Shown: piece after piece, positions 26,056-34,698 of the stretch | How positions within the stretch are numbered: the stretch's first letter is position 1 | Layout: every line of letters begins with the position of its first letter | NCBI GenBank assembly: GCA_963787425.1 | Contig: CAWBCV010000014.1 | Location: forward strand, 1 to 64,000 | Direction of reading: 5' to 3' | DNA from: AP-15 sp963787425 | GTDB lineage: Bacteria; Pseudomonadota; Alphaproteobacteria; ATCC43930; CGMCC-115725 | Length of the DNA stretch: 64,000 nt | Program-made: the position numbers and the translations under genes | Notes under the pieces: generated by a model | Databases searched by the model: none | What the model was told of the DNA's origin: nothing | What the model saw: the letters and a program-made list of their open reading frames with translations, nothing else

Positions 26056-27495
26056 CTGACCACCACTGCCATCCGCAACGCTAGTTGGGCGATCGCCTGG
26101 GACGAGGCAGCCGGGCACCACGCCTATCGCCGGGATGTCGACATCGCCTTTGCCGACGACCGGATCGCCTTTGTCGGGCGCAATTACGCCGGGCCGGCGG
26201 ACCGGGTGATCGACGGCAGGAACCGGCTCGCATTGCCCGGGCTCATCGACATCCATTCGCACCCGGAGCACGAGCCGCTCTATCGCGGGGTCCGCGAGGA
26301 GCACGGGGTGCGCAACATGCACATGACCGGCCTCTACGAGCGATCCCAAGCGTTTTCGGCGCCGGATGACGACGCCCGCGCGGCGAGCGCCGAATTCGCC
26401 TATTGCGAGCTGCTGCTGAGCGGCGTCACCTCGCTCGTCGACATTTCACCCCCTTGGGACGGCTGGATCGATCTCTTCGCCAGGAGCGGCATGCGCGGCT
26501 TTGCCGCCCCCGGCTTCGCCTCGGCGCGTTGGTGGCTCGACAATGATTTCGAGCTCAAATTCGCCTGGGACGAGGCGCGCGGCCGCGCCGGCCTCGCAAC
26601 GGCGCTGGAGGTGATCGAGCGCGCCACTCGGCACCCGAGCGGCCGGCTCTCCGGCGTCGTCTCACCGATGCAGATCGAAAATTGCACCGCGGAACTGCTG
26701 CGCGACAGCCGGGATGCGGCCCGCGAACGCGGCATTCCTTTCACCGTCCACATTGCGCAGTGCGTTCTCGAGGTCCAGGAGATGATCCGGCGCCACGGCA
26801 AGACCCCGGTCCAGTGGGCGCATGAGATCGGTATCCTTGGTTCCGACACCATTCTCGGCCACGCATTGTTTCTCGACACGCATTCGTGGATCCGCTGGTG
26901 GACGAAGACCGACCTGGCGCTGATCGCCGACACCGGCTGCTCGGTCGCCCATTGCCCGACGCCGTTCGCGCGCTATGGCCAAGTCATGGAGAATTTCGGC
27001 GACTATCTGAGGGCGGGTGTGAATATGGGTCTGGGGACCGATACGACGCCGCACAATTTGGTCGAGGAGATGCGCAAAGCGGCGGTGCTCGCCCGTATTG
27101 CCGCGCGCGACATCATGACGGTGACCACATCCGACTTGCTGCATGCAGCGACAATCGGCGGCGCCAGGGCGTTGATGCGCGACGATCTCGGGCGGATCGC
27201 ACCCAGCGCAAAGGCGGACCTCGTCCTCGTCGATTTGACGGTGCCGCAGATGCGGCCGGTGCGCGACCCGCTGCGCTCGTTCATTTACCATGCGGCGGAC
27301 CGCGCCGTGCGCGATGTCTTTGTCGACGGGCAGCAGGTCGTGGCCGACCGAAAGGTGCTGACCATGGACCAGGATGACGCAGCCGACCGCCTCGCCGGGG
27401 CGCAGCGCCGCATGTTGGATGCGGCGGCGCGGCGGGATTATCGCGGCCGCAGCGCCGAGCAGATCTCTCCGCTCAGCCTGCCTATGGCCGATTAA
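26056..27495 (+). CDS. Amidohydrolase family protein, probable CTG start
   Basis: This is a metal-dependent hydrolase of the cytosine-deaminase/chlorohydrolase type. Metal ligands are visible in GLIDIHSHPEHEP (HxH), FTVHIAQCV, LGHALFLDTHSW and LGTDTTPHNLVEE (Asp). The small beta domain needed at the N-terminus (AIRNASWAIAWDEAAG through ADRVIDGRNRLALP) is encoded only if translation begins upstream of the first GTG at 26206. Between the preceding in-frame stop (25999) and that GTG, the only fitting initiator is CTG 26056, seven bases after AGGAGGAGGA. The length from CTG is 479 residues. The substrate is unknown. The gene lies convergent with the DUF35/thiolase pair. Confidence 0.82.
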   Translation: MTTTAIRNASWAIAWDEAAGHHAYRRDVDIAFADDRIAFVGRNYAGPADRVIDGRNRLALPGLIDIHSHPEHEPLYRGVREEHGVRNMHMTGLYERSQAFSAPDDDARAASAEFAYCELLLSGVTSLVDISPPWDGWIDLFARSGMRGFAAPGFASARWWLDNDFELKFAWDEARGRAGLATALEVIERATRHPSGRLSGVVSPMQIENCTAELLRDSRDAARERGIPFTVHIAQCVLEVQEMIRRHGKTPVQWAHEIGILGSDTILGHALFLDTHSWIRWWTKTDLALIADTGCSVAHCPTPFARYGQVMENFGDYLRAGVNMGLGTDTTPHNLVEEMRKAAVLARIAARDIMTVTTSDLLHAATIGGARALMRDDLGRIAPSAKADLVLVDLTVPQMRPVRDPLRSFIYHAADRAVRDVFVDGQQVVADRKVLTMDQDDAADRLAGAQRRMLDAAARRDYRGRSAEQISPLSLPMAD

Positions 27496-27512
27496 AGATC
27501 GCCTGACCTGAG

Positions 27513-28034
27513 TTATTCCTGCGGGTACCGCCAAATATTTGCAGGCTGCGGCGTGGTCGTGTCGATCGTCCATTGCGGCAGGGCGAGACCGGGGGTGACA
27601 TCGCTGAACACCATGCGTACACGGGTCCCGATGCCGACTTGGCGCACCTGGTCGGCCGGCGCCAGCTGACCGTCGGGCGTGCACAGGTTCCCGACGACGC
27701 GCAAGGCTTCGTCGGGGGTCGGCTCGCCCTTCTGCGTGTCGAGGTCGACGATCAGGATCAGATATGGCGTGTGCCCGCGGAACGCAGGCTGAATGGCGTG
27801 GTGCACCTCGCTGTAGGAATGCACCGCCCCCTTCCCCTCGACTTTCCTCCACATCGACTCAAGCGCAGCGCACCACGGGCAGGCGGTGGTCGGCGGGTAG
27901 CGCAGCCGGCCGCACTGCGCGCAGGCCTGCAGATGGAAATCGTGCTCCGCGCAATGGCGAAAATATTCGAGGTTCTCGATATCGAGATCATCGAGAGTGA
28001 GGGTCATGCCCAGATATTCGCCGCGAATAGCCAT
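27513..28034 (-). CDS. OB-fold zinc-ribbon protein (DUF35)
   Basis: The ATG at 28034 (MAIRGEYLGMTLTLDDLDIE) has GAGGAGGAGAG immediately upstream; an earlier ATG at 28052 overlaps the upstream stop. The protein has a rubredoxin-like zinc ribbon (CAQCGRLRYPP and CPWCAAL) followed by an OB-fold (GAVHSYSEVHHAIQPAFRGH, YLILIVDLD, GIGTRVRMVF). DUF35 proteins pair with thiolase-fold enzymes to deliver CoA substrates or to form aldolases. It is 15 bases downstream of the thiolase-like gene, so they almost certainly act as a complex. Confidence 0.9.
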   Translation of the reverse strand: MAIRGEYLGMTLTLDDLDIENLEYFRHCAEHDFHLQACAQCGRLRYPPTTACPWCAALESMWRKVEGKGAVHSYSEVHHAIQPAFRGHTPYLILIVDLDTQKGEPTPDEALRVVGNLCTPDGQLAPADQVRQVGIGTRVRMVFSDVTPGLALPQWTIDTTTPQPANIWRYPQE

Positions 28035-28048
28035 GTTCTCTCTCCTCC

Positions 28049-29308
28049 TCAACCGCGGCGCATGATCATCGACGAGGCGGTCGACGGGTTGGCCCAGCCG
28101 AGATTTGCGCTGACCTCTACATTCCTCATCTGGCGGCAGCCGCCCTCGCGGTAATCGTAGGTGTGCTGGCGTTTGCCGTCTGTGCCGACCGGGCAGGAAT
28201 CATCGGCGTCGTGGCGCAATTGGCGGGTGTTCTCGATGACCATGTTCATGCCGTGCGTGTAGCCCTCGCACAAATGTCCGCCGCTGGTGTTGTTGGGCCG
28301 GCGCCCGCCGAGCTGGATCGCGCCGCTGCTGACGTATTCGCCACCCTCGCCCTTCTTGCAGAAGCCGTAGTCTTCGAGCTGCAGCATCGTCGTGAACGTA
28401 AAAGCGTCGTAGGAACCGGTGATGTCGATGTCCTCTGGCCCAACGCCGGCATTCGGCCACAGGATCTGCCGGGCGTAATAGCCGGCGACGGTCGAGATCG
28501 GCCCGTGCTGGTAATGCATGTCGAGCCGCGGCTTGTTGCAGCGGCCGACGACGCCGCGGATCAGCACCAACGGGTGCTTGCAGTCGCGGGCGCGCTCGGC
28601 CGAGGTTACGATGATTGCCGTCGCATTGTCGGTCTCGACGCAGCAATCCAAGAGATGCAGCGGCTTGCAGATGATGCGGCTGTTGAGCACGTCCTCGATC
28701 GTGAACCGTTTTTTGTAATAGGCCTTCGGGTTATTTGACGCGTGGTGGCTGTGAGCCACCTTGACCGCAGCGACGTGCTCGGGCTTGGTCCCATAGTCGT
28801 ACATATGGCGCATGAATGTCGGCGCGAAGCTCTGCCCCGCGCTCTGCCAGCCATAGGCGCGGTTGTGCAGCATATCGCCGCCGACCGGAGCGGCGGAGCG
28901 CGCACCGGTGCCGCCGATGCGGACCTGCGAATAGCCGTTCATCGACCGGAAGATCGCCACGACCTTGCAGCATCCCGCCTCGATCAGGCCGATCGCAATA
29001 CCGACCAGCGCCTCGGTCGACGACCCGCCGCCGAACACATCCATGTAGAAGTTGAGCCGCATGCCGAGGTCGCCGGAAATGAAGGTCCCGGATGTCGAGT
29101 CGCCGCCCTGATAGGACAGCATGCCGTCGATGTCGCCCGGCTTCAGCCCAGCATCGAGCATCGCATTCCGGACCGCCCAGCTACCGAGCGCCCGCGTCGT
29201 CCTGCCCGAACCTCTCGTGTAGGTGGTCTCGCCGACGCCGACGATCGCGTATTTATCGCGCAGGTATTTGGGGGTGGTGGCATCCACGTCATTGGGCAGC
29301 GGCATCAT
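28049..29308 (-). CDS. Thiolase-fold protein lacking the nucleophilic Cys
   Basis: The protein belongs to the lipid-transfer-protein/thiolase group: YAIVGVGETTYTRGSGRTTR at the start, AMLDAGLKPGDIDGMLSYQG, and near the C-terminus SYDAFTFTTMLQLEDYGFCK and TSGGHLCEGYTHGMNM. At the position where thiolases have their acyl-accepting Cys, it reads DVFGGGSSTEALVG, so that residue is absent. Together with the adjacent DUF35 gene this is the arrangement of Ltp2-type retro-aldolases that cleave CoA-linked side chains. A thiolase function is therefore unlikely. It is 419 residues long, starts with ATG after AAGGAG, and is the first gene of the pair. Confidence 0.85.
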   Translation of the reverse strand: MMPLPNDVDATTPKYLRDKYAIVGVGETTYTRGSGRTTRALGSWAVRNAMLDAGLKPGDIDGMLSYQGGDSTSGTFISGDLGMRLNFYMDVFGGGSSTEALVGIAIGLIEAGCCKVVAIFRSMNGYSQVRIGGTGARSAAPVGGDMLHNRAYGWQSAGQSFAPTFMRHMYDYGTKPEHVAAVKVAHSHHASNNPKAYYKKRFTIEDVLNSRIICKPLHLLDCCVETDNATAIIVTSAERARDCKHPLVLIRGVVGRCNKPRLDMHYQHGPISTVAGYYARQILWPNAGVGPEDIDITGSYDAFTFTTMLQLEDYGFCKKGEGGEYVSSGAIQLGGRRPNNTSGGHLCEGYTHGMNMVIENTRQLRHDADDSCPVGTDGKRQHTYDYREGGCRQMRNVEVSANLGWANPSTASSMIMRRG

Positions 29309-29338
29309 TATTCTCCTTAACTCCGGGCAGCGTCAGCG

Positions 29339-29432
29339 CGAGCCCCCACCCGCCTCGCTCCGTTCGACACCCTCTCCCGCGGTGCGGGAGGGGGACCCGG
29401 CGCGGCAGCGACGGAGTGGGTGAGGGGCGGCT
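29339..29432. repeat. GC-rich intergenic hairpin repeat
   Basis: GCCCCCACCCGCCTCGCTCC at the left and GGAGTGGGTGAGGGGC at the right can pair around an inner CACCCTCTCCCGC/GCGGGAGGGGG hairpin. It fills the gap between the amidohydrolase and the thiolase-like gene, both on the minus strand, and may end transcription. It is similar in layout to 14756-14823. Confidence 0.55.
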
Positions 29433-29436
29433 CTTC

Positions 29437-30477
29437 TCACACGTCTAGTCGATAGGCCTTCTTTGCGGCGCCACTGAACAAAGCCGTTCTTTCGTCGGCG
29501 GAGCAGCCGGCGGCGATCCGCTTGAAGGCGTTCCACATGACCGGATAGCTGCACATGCCCTTATCGACCGGGAAGTTGCTCTCGAACATCGAGCGCTGCG
29601 GACCGAACGCGTTGATGCAGGTCTCCATATACGGTCGCCAGGCTTTCTCCAGGTCCTCCGACGAGGGCGGCATGTCGTTCTCGAAGAAGGTGAAGCCGGT
29701 CAGCTTCATACCCAGCCCGCCGAGCTTCACGCAAGTATTGGGGAAGCTGGCGACCTGGCGGACGCCGTCGCGCCATTCCGCAAACGCCTCCTCGCCCTTG
29801 CCCGCGTAGGGGCCGATTGCGAGCGCGCCGCCCACGTGGTTGAGCACGATTGTCGCCTGCGGGAAGGCGCGCGCCAGATCCGCTACATCGCTCAGCTGCG
29901 TCTGAAACAGCCACGCGTCGAAGGCGAGCCCGAGCGAGGCGAGCCCGGCGAACCCTTCGCGGAAATCGCGGTCGCGGTAGAGGCCCTGAGGGGCGCCGGA
30001 ACAGTAGATCGAAAGACTCGGATCCTCATGCCACGTCGCGCCGTTGCGGATGCCTTTGAACCGGCCCCCCGAGACCGCGACGTGCTGCTCGAGGATGCCT
30101 TTGGCGCGTGAGCCGATGCGCAGATCGACATTGCCGATGATGCCGGCGCAGCAGCGCGCCGGACCATATTTGCCCGAAGCGCTCATCGCCGCGACGCCGT
30201 TGACGAACTCGGTCTCGCCGAGCGACTTCTGCTCCTGCGCCCCGTCGGCCCGGTACATCTCCCGGCATTCCTCGAAGCAGGTTGCGACGATGTTGTGCCC
30301 GCTGCCGGCATCTTCGAGCAGATCCTGGAACAGATAGCGGTTGCCGGGCCGGTCCCACAGATGATGGTGCGGATCGACGATCGGCAGGTCGGGTTCGAGG
30401 ATCTCCTCGCGGCGCTTGTTCAACCACTCCGGCCGAACCGGCGCGTGACGTCCCGGTGGTATCGCGGATTGAGGCAT
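29437..30477 (-). CDS. Amidohydrolase_2 family protein, cytoplasmic paralogue
   Basis: The ATG at 30477 (MPQSAIPPGRHAPVRPEWL) starts a 346-residue metal-dependent hydrolase of the amidohydrolase_2 type. The HxH motif is in LPIVDPHHHLWDRPGNRYLF, the later ligand region in TIVLNHVGGALAIGPYAGKG, and the closing ESNFPVDKGMCSYPVMWNAF segment carries the Asp. It is closely related to the next gene over the whole length (LGETEFV..V.AMS.SGKYGP, FGPQR.MFESNFPVDKG). It has no export signal. The family hydrolyses or decarboxylates aromatic and lactone substrates. About 100 bases separate it from its paralogue upstream. Confidence 0.88.
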   Translation of the reverse strand: MPQSAIPPGRHAPVRPEWLNKRREEILEPDLPIVDPHHHLWDRPGNRYLFQDLLEDAGSGHNIVATCFEECREMYRADGAQEQKSLGETEFVNGVAAMSASGKYGPARCCAGIIGNVDLRIGSRAKGILEQHVAVSGGRFKGIRNGATWHEDPSLSIYCSGAPQGLYRDRDFREGFAGLASLGLAFDAWLFQTQLSDVADLARAFPQATIVLNHVGGALAIGPYAGKGEEAFAEWRDGVRQVASFPNTCVKLGGLGMKLTGFTFFENDMPPSSEDLEKAWRPYMETCINAFGPQRSMFESNFPVDKGMCSYPVMWNAFKRIAAGCSADERTALFSGAAKKAYRLDV

Positions 30478-30576
30478 GGGTGGGTTCCTCGCAAATTGGG
30501 CTTTCGGCTCCCTCAACTCTGCCCCGACGCAGCGCGCAGCGCCATGGTTTTGGTGAGCTGGAGAGAACGGCGGGAC

Positions 30577-31758
30577 CTACAATTTCAGTCGATAAGCCTG
30601 CGTCGCACTGCCGCTGAACAGAGCGGTCTTCTCGTCGGCTGAATACCCGGCGGCGAGCCGCTTGAAGGCGTTCCATAGCACTTGATAACTGCAGGTCCCC
30701 TTGTCGACCGGGAAATTGCTCTCGAACATCGCGCGCCGCGGACCAAAAGTCTCGATGCAGGTCTCGATGTAGGGCCGCCAAGCCGTCGCGAGATCTTGCG
30801 AGGACGGCGGCACGTCGTTCTCGAAGAAGGTGAAACCCGGCATCTTCATACCGAGCCCGCCAAGCTTGACATAGGTGTTGGGTAAACTCGCGACCGCGCG
30901 GATTCGGTCGCGCCACTCGGTAAAGGCCTCTTCGCGCCTGCCGGCATAGGGTCCGATCGCCAGCGGTCCGCCGACATGGTTCATCACGATCGTCGTTTGC
31001 GGAAAGGCACGCGCCAGATCGGCGAGATCATCGAGTTGCGTCTGGAACATCCAACCATCAAAGGCGAGACCCAGCGGGGCTAGGCTCGCAAACCCCTCGC
31101 GAAAGCTTTTGTTCGACAGCAACCCTTTCGGTCCGCCCGCAGTGAAGGTTTTCAGCGTCGGGTCGTCACTCCAGGTCGAGCCGTTGCGGATCCCTCGCAG
31201 GCGGCCGTCGGAAACAGCAATGTGGCGCTCGATGACCCCCCTGGCACGCGGGCCGAGCTCCAGATCGACGAAGCCGATAATTCCCGCGATACACCGGGTC
31301 GGCCCGTATTTGCCCGAAGAGCTCATTGCCGACACGCCGCTGACGAATTCGGTCTCACCGAGCGACTTGAGCTCTTCAGGCCCTCCGGCGCGGTACATCT
31401 CGCGCGCTTGCTCATAACAGGTCGCTCGGATGTTGTGGCCGCTGTTGACATCCGCGAGCAGCTCTGGAAACAGATACCGATAATTCGGGCGGTCCCACAG
31501 ATGATGGTGCGGGTCGACGATCGGCAGGGCCGGCTCGATGATCTCCTCGTGACGCTTATCGAGCCAGTCTTGCCGAACGGGAGCCTGTACCGCCGGCATG
31601 CCGGGCGCGGCCGGCGCGGCCGCTTGCTGGGCGAGAGCCCCGGAAGCGGCGGCTGCGGCGCCCACCAACCCGGCGCCCCCCGCCAACAACGACCGCCGCG
31701 AAATGGGTTCCTTTGTCTGGCGAAGCACAGGCTCTTCAATGGCCGCATTCTCTGACAT
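30577..31758 (-). CDS. Amidohydrolase_2 family protein with Tat signal
   Basis: The protein is 393 residues long. It begins with a Tat leader (EPISRRSLLAGGAGLVGAAA, residues about 17-36) and an Ala/Pro-rich linker before the hydrolase domain. The catalytic pattern matches the downstream paralogue: ALPIVDPHHHLWDRPNYRYL, TTIVMNHVGGPLAIGPYAGR and MFESNFPVDKGTCSYQVLWN. The leader predicts a periplasmic enzyme, whereas the paralogue should be cytoplasmic, so the pair may process the same compound class on both sides of the membrane. It is a tandem duplication, with this copy carrying the extra N-terminus. Confidence 0.88.
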   Translation of the reverse strand: MSENAAIEEPVLRQTKEPISRRSLLAGGAGLVGAAAAASGALAQQAAAPAAPGMPAVQAPVRQDWLDKRHEEIIEPALPIVDPHHHLWDRPNYRYLFPELLADVNSGHNIRATCYEQAREMYRAGGPEELKSLGETEFVSGVSAMSSSGKYGPTRCIAGIIGFVDLELGPRARGVIERHIAVSDGRLRGIRNGSTWSDDPTLKTFTAGGPKGLLSNKSFREGFASLAPLGLAFDGWMFQTQLDDLADLARAFPQTTIVMNHVGGPLAIGPYAGRREEAFTEWRDRIRAVASLPNTYVKLGGLGMKMPGFTFFENDVPPSSQDLATAWRPYIETCIETFGPRRAMFESNFPVDKGTCSYQVLWNAFKRLAAGYSADEKTALFSGSATQAYRLKL

Positions 31759-31871
31759 CAGGCCGTTCCTCCCGGGTGTGCTTTTCGGATACCCAAGTCT
31801 GCTCCGGCGAGCCGCCGAATTCTATCGTTAAGTACGTGGTCCGCACGCCCGCTGCGTATGCGTAGCTATCA

Positions 31872-32912
31872 TCAAAGACTGCGCCGAGATCCGCGACGCT
31901 CCACTTCGCCAAACGCAACACCGGCCTCCGCCTGTTTGCCCGCCGCCTCGAGAGCGTGGCCGAGCTGGAGCCAGAGGTCCGAAGCATCAGGAGTCGGCGA
32001 GAGAGCATCGAGATAAAAGCGCGCGGCCCTCTCCCACTCGCCCGAGGCTCGCGCGTGGTCAGCCCGCTCGATCGCCTCCCCGCTCGCTCGGCGAAAGCCG
32101 GCCTGAAGCGATCGCGCCAGCCTTCGCCATCCTCGGCTGCGGCGGGGCGGCGGTGTCTGGAAGATCCGCTCCGCCGAAGCTAAAATTGCCGCGTCGAACC
32201 ACCGGGCGCTCTCGCGGGAGACTGCGTCGCGCTCGGCGGTCAGGCGGGAAACCTCGGCCCGCGCGCGCTCCAAATCGTCTTGGAACGGGTCCGGAGGGCC
32301 AGCGAGATCCCATCCGGGCGGATCGACCTTTTGGAGCACGAGCTCGATCTCATAACCTCCGCCCGAATGAATTTCCGGTCCTATTTCATAATTATAATTC
32401 TCGTCACTGTCGCGCAGATGTCGAACGCGGTAAGTATTGGGCCCTAATGAAGCTTCGAACTCGCCCAGCAAGGACGCCGGCGTGTAAAACCGCTTGTGAT
32501 CGGCGTTCCAGGAGGAGGGTAAGCTGCGTCTTTCTTCGTAAAGGAATTGGTGGGGGACCACACACACACGATAAACCCACGGGATCTGACGACGCGATGC
32601 CAGTCGCGAATAGTCGTGCGGAAATCGGTGACGTGCTCCAGCATGTGACTGGAGTAGACAGTGTCGATGCTTTCATCGGGAAACGGCGGTCTTTTCCCGT
32701 CGTATTCGGGGCAGTCGAGGTCCACCCCAATCGCATGGGGCAATATCGGGACCGCATCTTCAAAGGCACCGCGATACCCGACATCGATCGTGACTTCACC
32801 CGCCATATAGGTGGAAAAAAAAGCCGTTGTTCAGTTTGTCATTGAAGGTGCGGCCGGCCTCGCCCTTGACCGGCCAGTCCTCAGGCACCTCGAATCTACC
32901 TACCGTCGCCAT
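31872..32912 (-). pseudogene. SAM-dependent methyltransferase with TPR tail, two frameshifts
   Basis: The ATG at 32912 reads MATVGRFEVPEDWPVKGEAG. At a run of eight A (32815-32822) the frame is lost; one base fewer restores NNGFFSTYMAGEVTIDVGYR. The methyltransferase core continues with HAIGVDLDCPEYDGKRPPFP and DTVYSSHMLEHVTDF, the type-11 motif. It is lost again at a GT repeat near 32555-32566; two bases fewer restore VCVVPHQFLYEERRSLPSSW. The last third has a coiled-coil stretch and a TPR-like end (ARASGEWERAARFYLDALSP). It starts 13 bases after the glycosyltransferase stop, so a polysaccharide role is likely. Both lesions are in simple repeats, so slippage could switch it. Confidence 0.7.
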
Positions 32913-32925
32913 CGTTCTTTGGGAA

Positions 32926-34569
32926 TCAAGCTATCGTTGATTTTGCGTGGCGAGAATAGCTCTTCGAGCCCGACAGCATGGCGGTAGCTTGGTCGGCGAT
33001 CGTTTCCGGCGCGATCTGCTTCATGCACAAATGATCGTTCGGGCATTCCTCGAGTTTGTCGTACCCGCAGGGCGAGCACGGCACCACCGCCATCACCGCG
33101 CGGACATTATCGCCGCGCGGTCCCCATTCCTGCGGCTGGTGGCTGCCGGAGTAGATCGCGAGGGTCGGCGTGCCGCAAGCCGCGGCGAGGTGGGCGACCC
33201 CCGAATTATTGGCGATCACCAGATCCGCGGCGCGGACGATTTCCGCGGTTCCAAACCAGTCGCTGGCGCCGGCAACATTGGTGATGCGGGGGTTCAGTCC
33301 GTTCTCCTCCAGGATCCGCTCGAGTTGGCGATGTTGCGCGCTGGAGCCGACAAGAACAGCCCGGCAATCCGTTCTGTCGAGCAGCAGCGCGATCAATCGT
33401 GCGTAATTCGCCATTCCCCAGTCGCGGAGCTCCGAATTGCTGACCGGCGAGATGACGATCTGCTTGCCGATGCGTCCCCTGTGGCGATCTGAAACTCGGG
33501 CGGCGCGTAAGCGAACAGGTCGCGTGCATACAGAGTACGCGTTCGCTGTTCGATCACATCGACGAGCAACGAGATCTGTTCGCCGATGTGCAGCTCCGAG
33601 CGTTTGAACCGCGCGGTCGACCCGCCGACCAACTCGATCCGGACCCCGAAGAACCGCAGACGGGAGCACATGGGACGCCCCCGCGCGTGAATGCGGAACT
33701 CGTAAAGGGCGCCGGGGTCCTCAGTGACGAATTCGAGTGCCTCGCCGAGCGGCTCTCCGCGATGCGACCACGAGACACGTCCGGTCGCGACCGTCTCGGA
33801 ACCTGCATTCCGGGTCACGTCGATCACTAGCCTGACCCGCGAAAGGCGCGGGAGGGCCGCCAACAGGCGCAGGGCCAAAATGTGCTCGCAATCTGCCTCG
33901 CGGCAGTAGGATGTACGGCCCGAAAACAAGATGTCTGTTGGTGACCGAGAAATCGTTCTCGTGGAAGAACGGCGTCCGTCTCGGCATGCATGATTCGAAA
34001 CGGTCGGGCTCAATCGAGATCCATCGGCCCTCACTCTCGCGCCGCTCGAATTGCGGCGGCAGCACGATGTCCAGAAACGGGTAACGGGCTCGCAGGCCGA
34101 TCCCGCACCGCGTCGCCGCCTCGACATGTTCGAGCAGGAAACGGGTGTCCTCATCGGCCCGCAGATCGATCGCGATGTCGAAGCCGCCGCTGCAGACTTC
34201 GCGGAAGCGCGGCAAACCCTCGAAAGGCTGCCCGCTCCATAAAGCACCGTTTTCGGGGAAGAAATCGTAGGCGCGGACCTCGTCCGCTACGCCGAGCCGC
34301 CGCGCGAGCTCGAGGTTCCACGACCCGCAAACCAGGGTTATGTGATCCGTCGGGAAGGCTTGGCGCACCCTTTTCAGGGCGGGCAACCCGATCAGGAAGT
34401 CGCCGTAATGGTCGAGCTTCAAGACGAGCAGCCGTCGGCCGCCCCGCCGCTCGAATGCGAATTGATAGACCACGACGGGCCCCCGAGGACCGGCGACGAT
34501 CTCGGCTGAATAATTGCCCGCCCGCAGCGGCGGCACCGAGAAGTCGGGAGGGCTTGCGGTTTGTGACAT
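32926..34569 (-). pseudogene. Glycosyltransferase family 9 (heptosyltransferase-like), two frameshifts
   Basis: The first frame (ATG 34569) encodes RRLLVLKLDHYGDFLIGLPA and ITLVCGSWNLELARRLGVAD, the N-terminal domain of ADP-heptose-type transferases. Near 33900 it shifts into READCEHILALRLLAALPRL, followed by a stretch of about 120 residues with beta-rich character (VSWSHRGEPLGEALEFVTED, RLRFFGVRIELVGGSTARF). Near 33475 it shifts into KQIVISPVSNSELRDWGMAN and the C-terminal nucleotide-sugar domain (ADLVIANNSGVAHLAAACGT). The beta-rich insert between the two halves is unusual for the family. It is upstream of the methyltransferase and probably co-transcribed with it for cell-surface glycan synthesis. 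Confidence 0.72.
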
Positions 34570-34698
34570 GATTGCGACCGGCAGACGGAGTTATGGCCGA
34601 TCTCTGCGGGCGGGTAAATGGGGCGCCCGCAATTCCCGCATGCGCTTGGCGTCCCACTGTGGCTAAATACCCGAACCACTGCCGGGCGGGGTGCCTTT

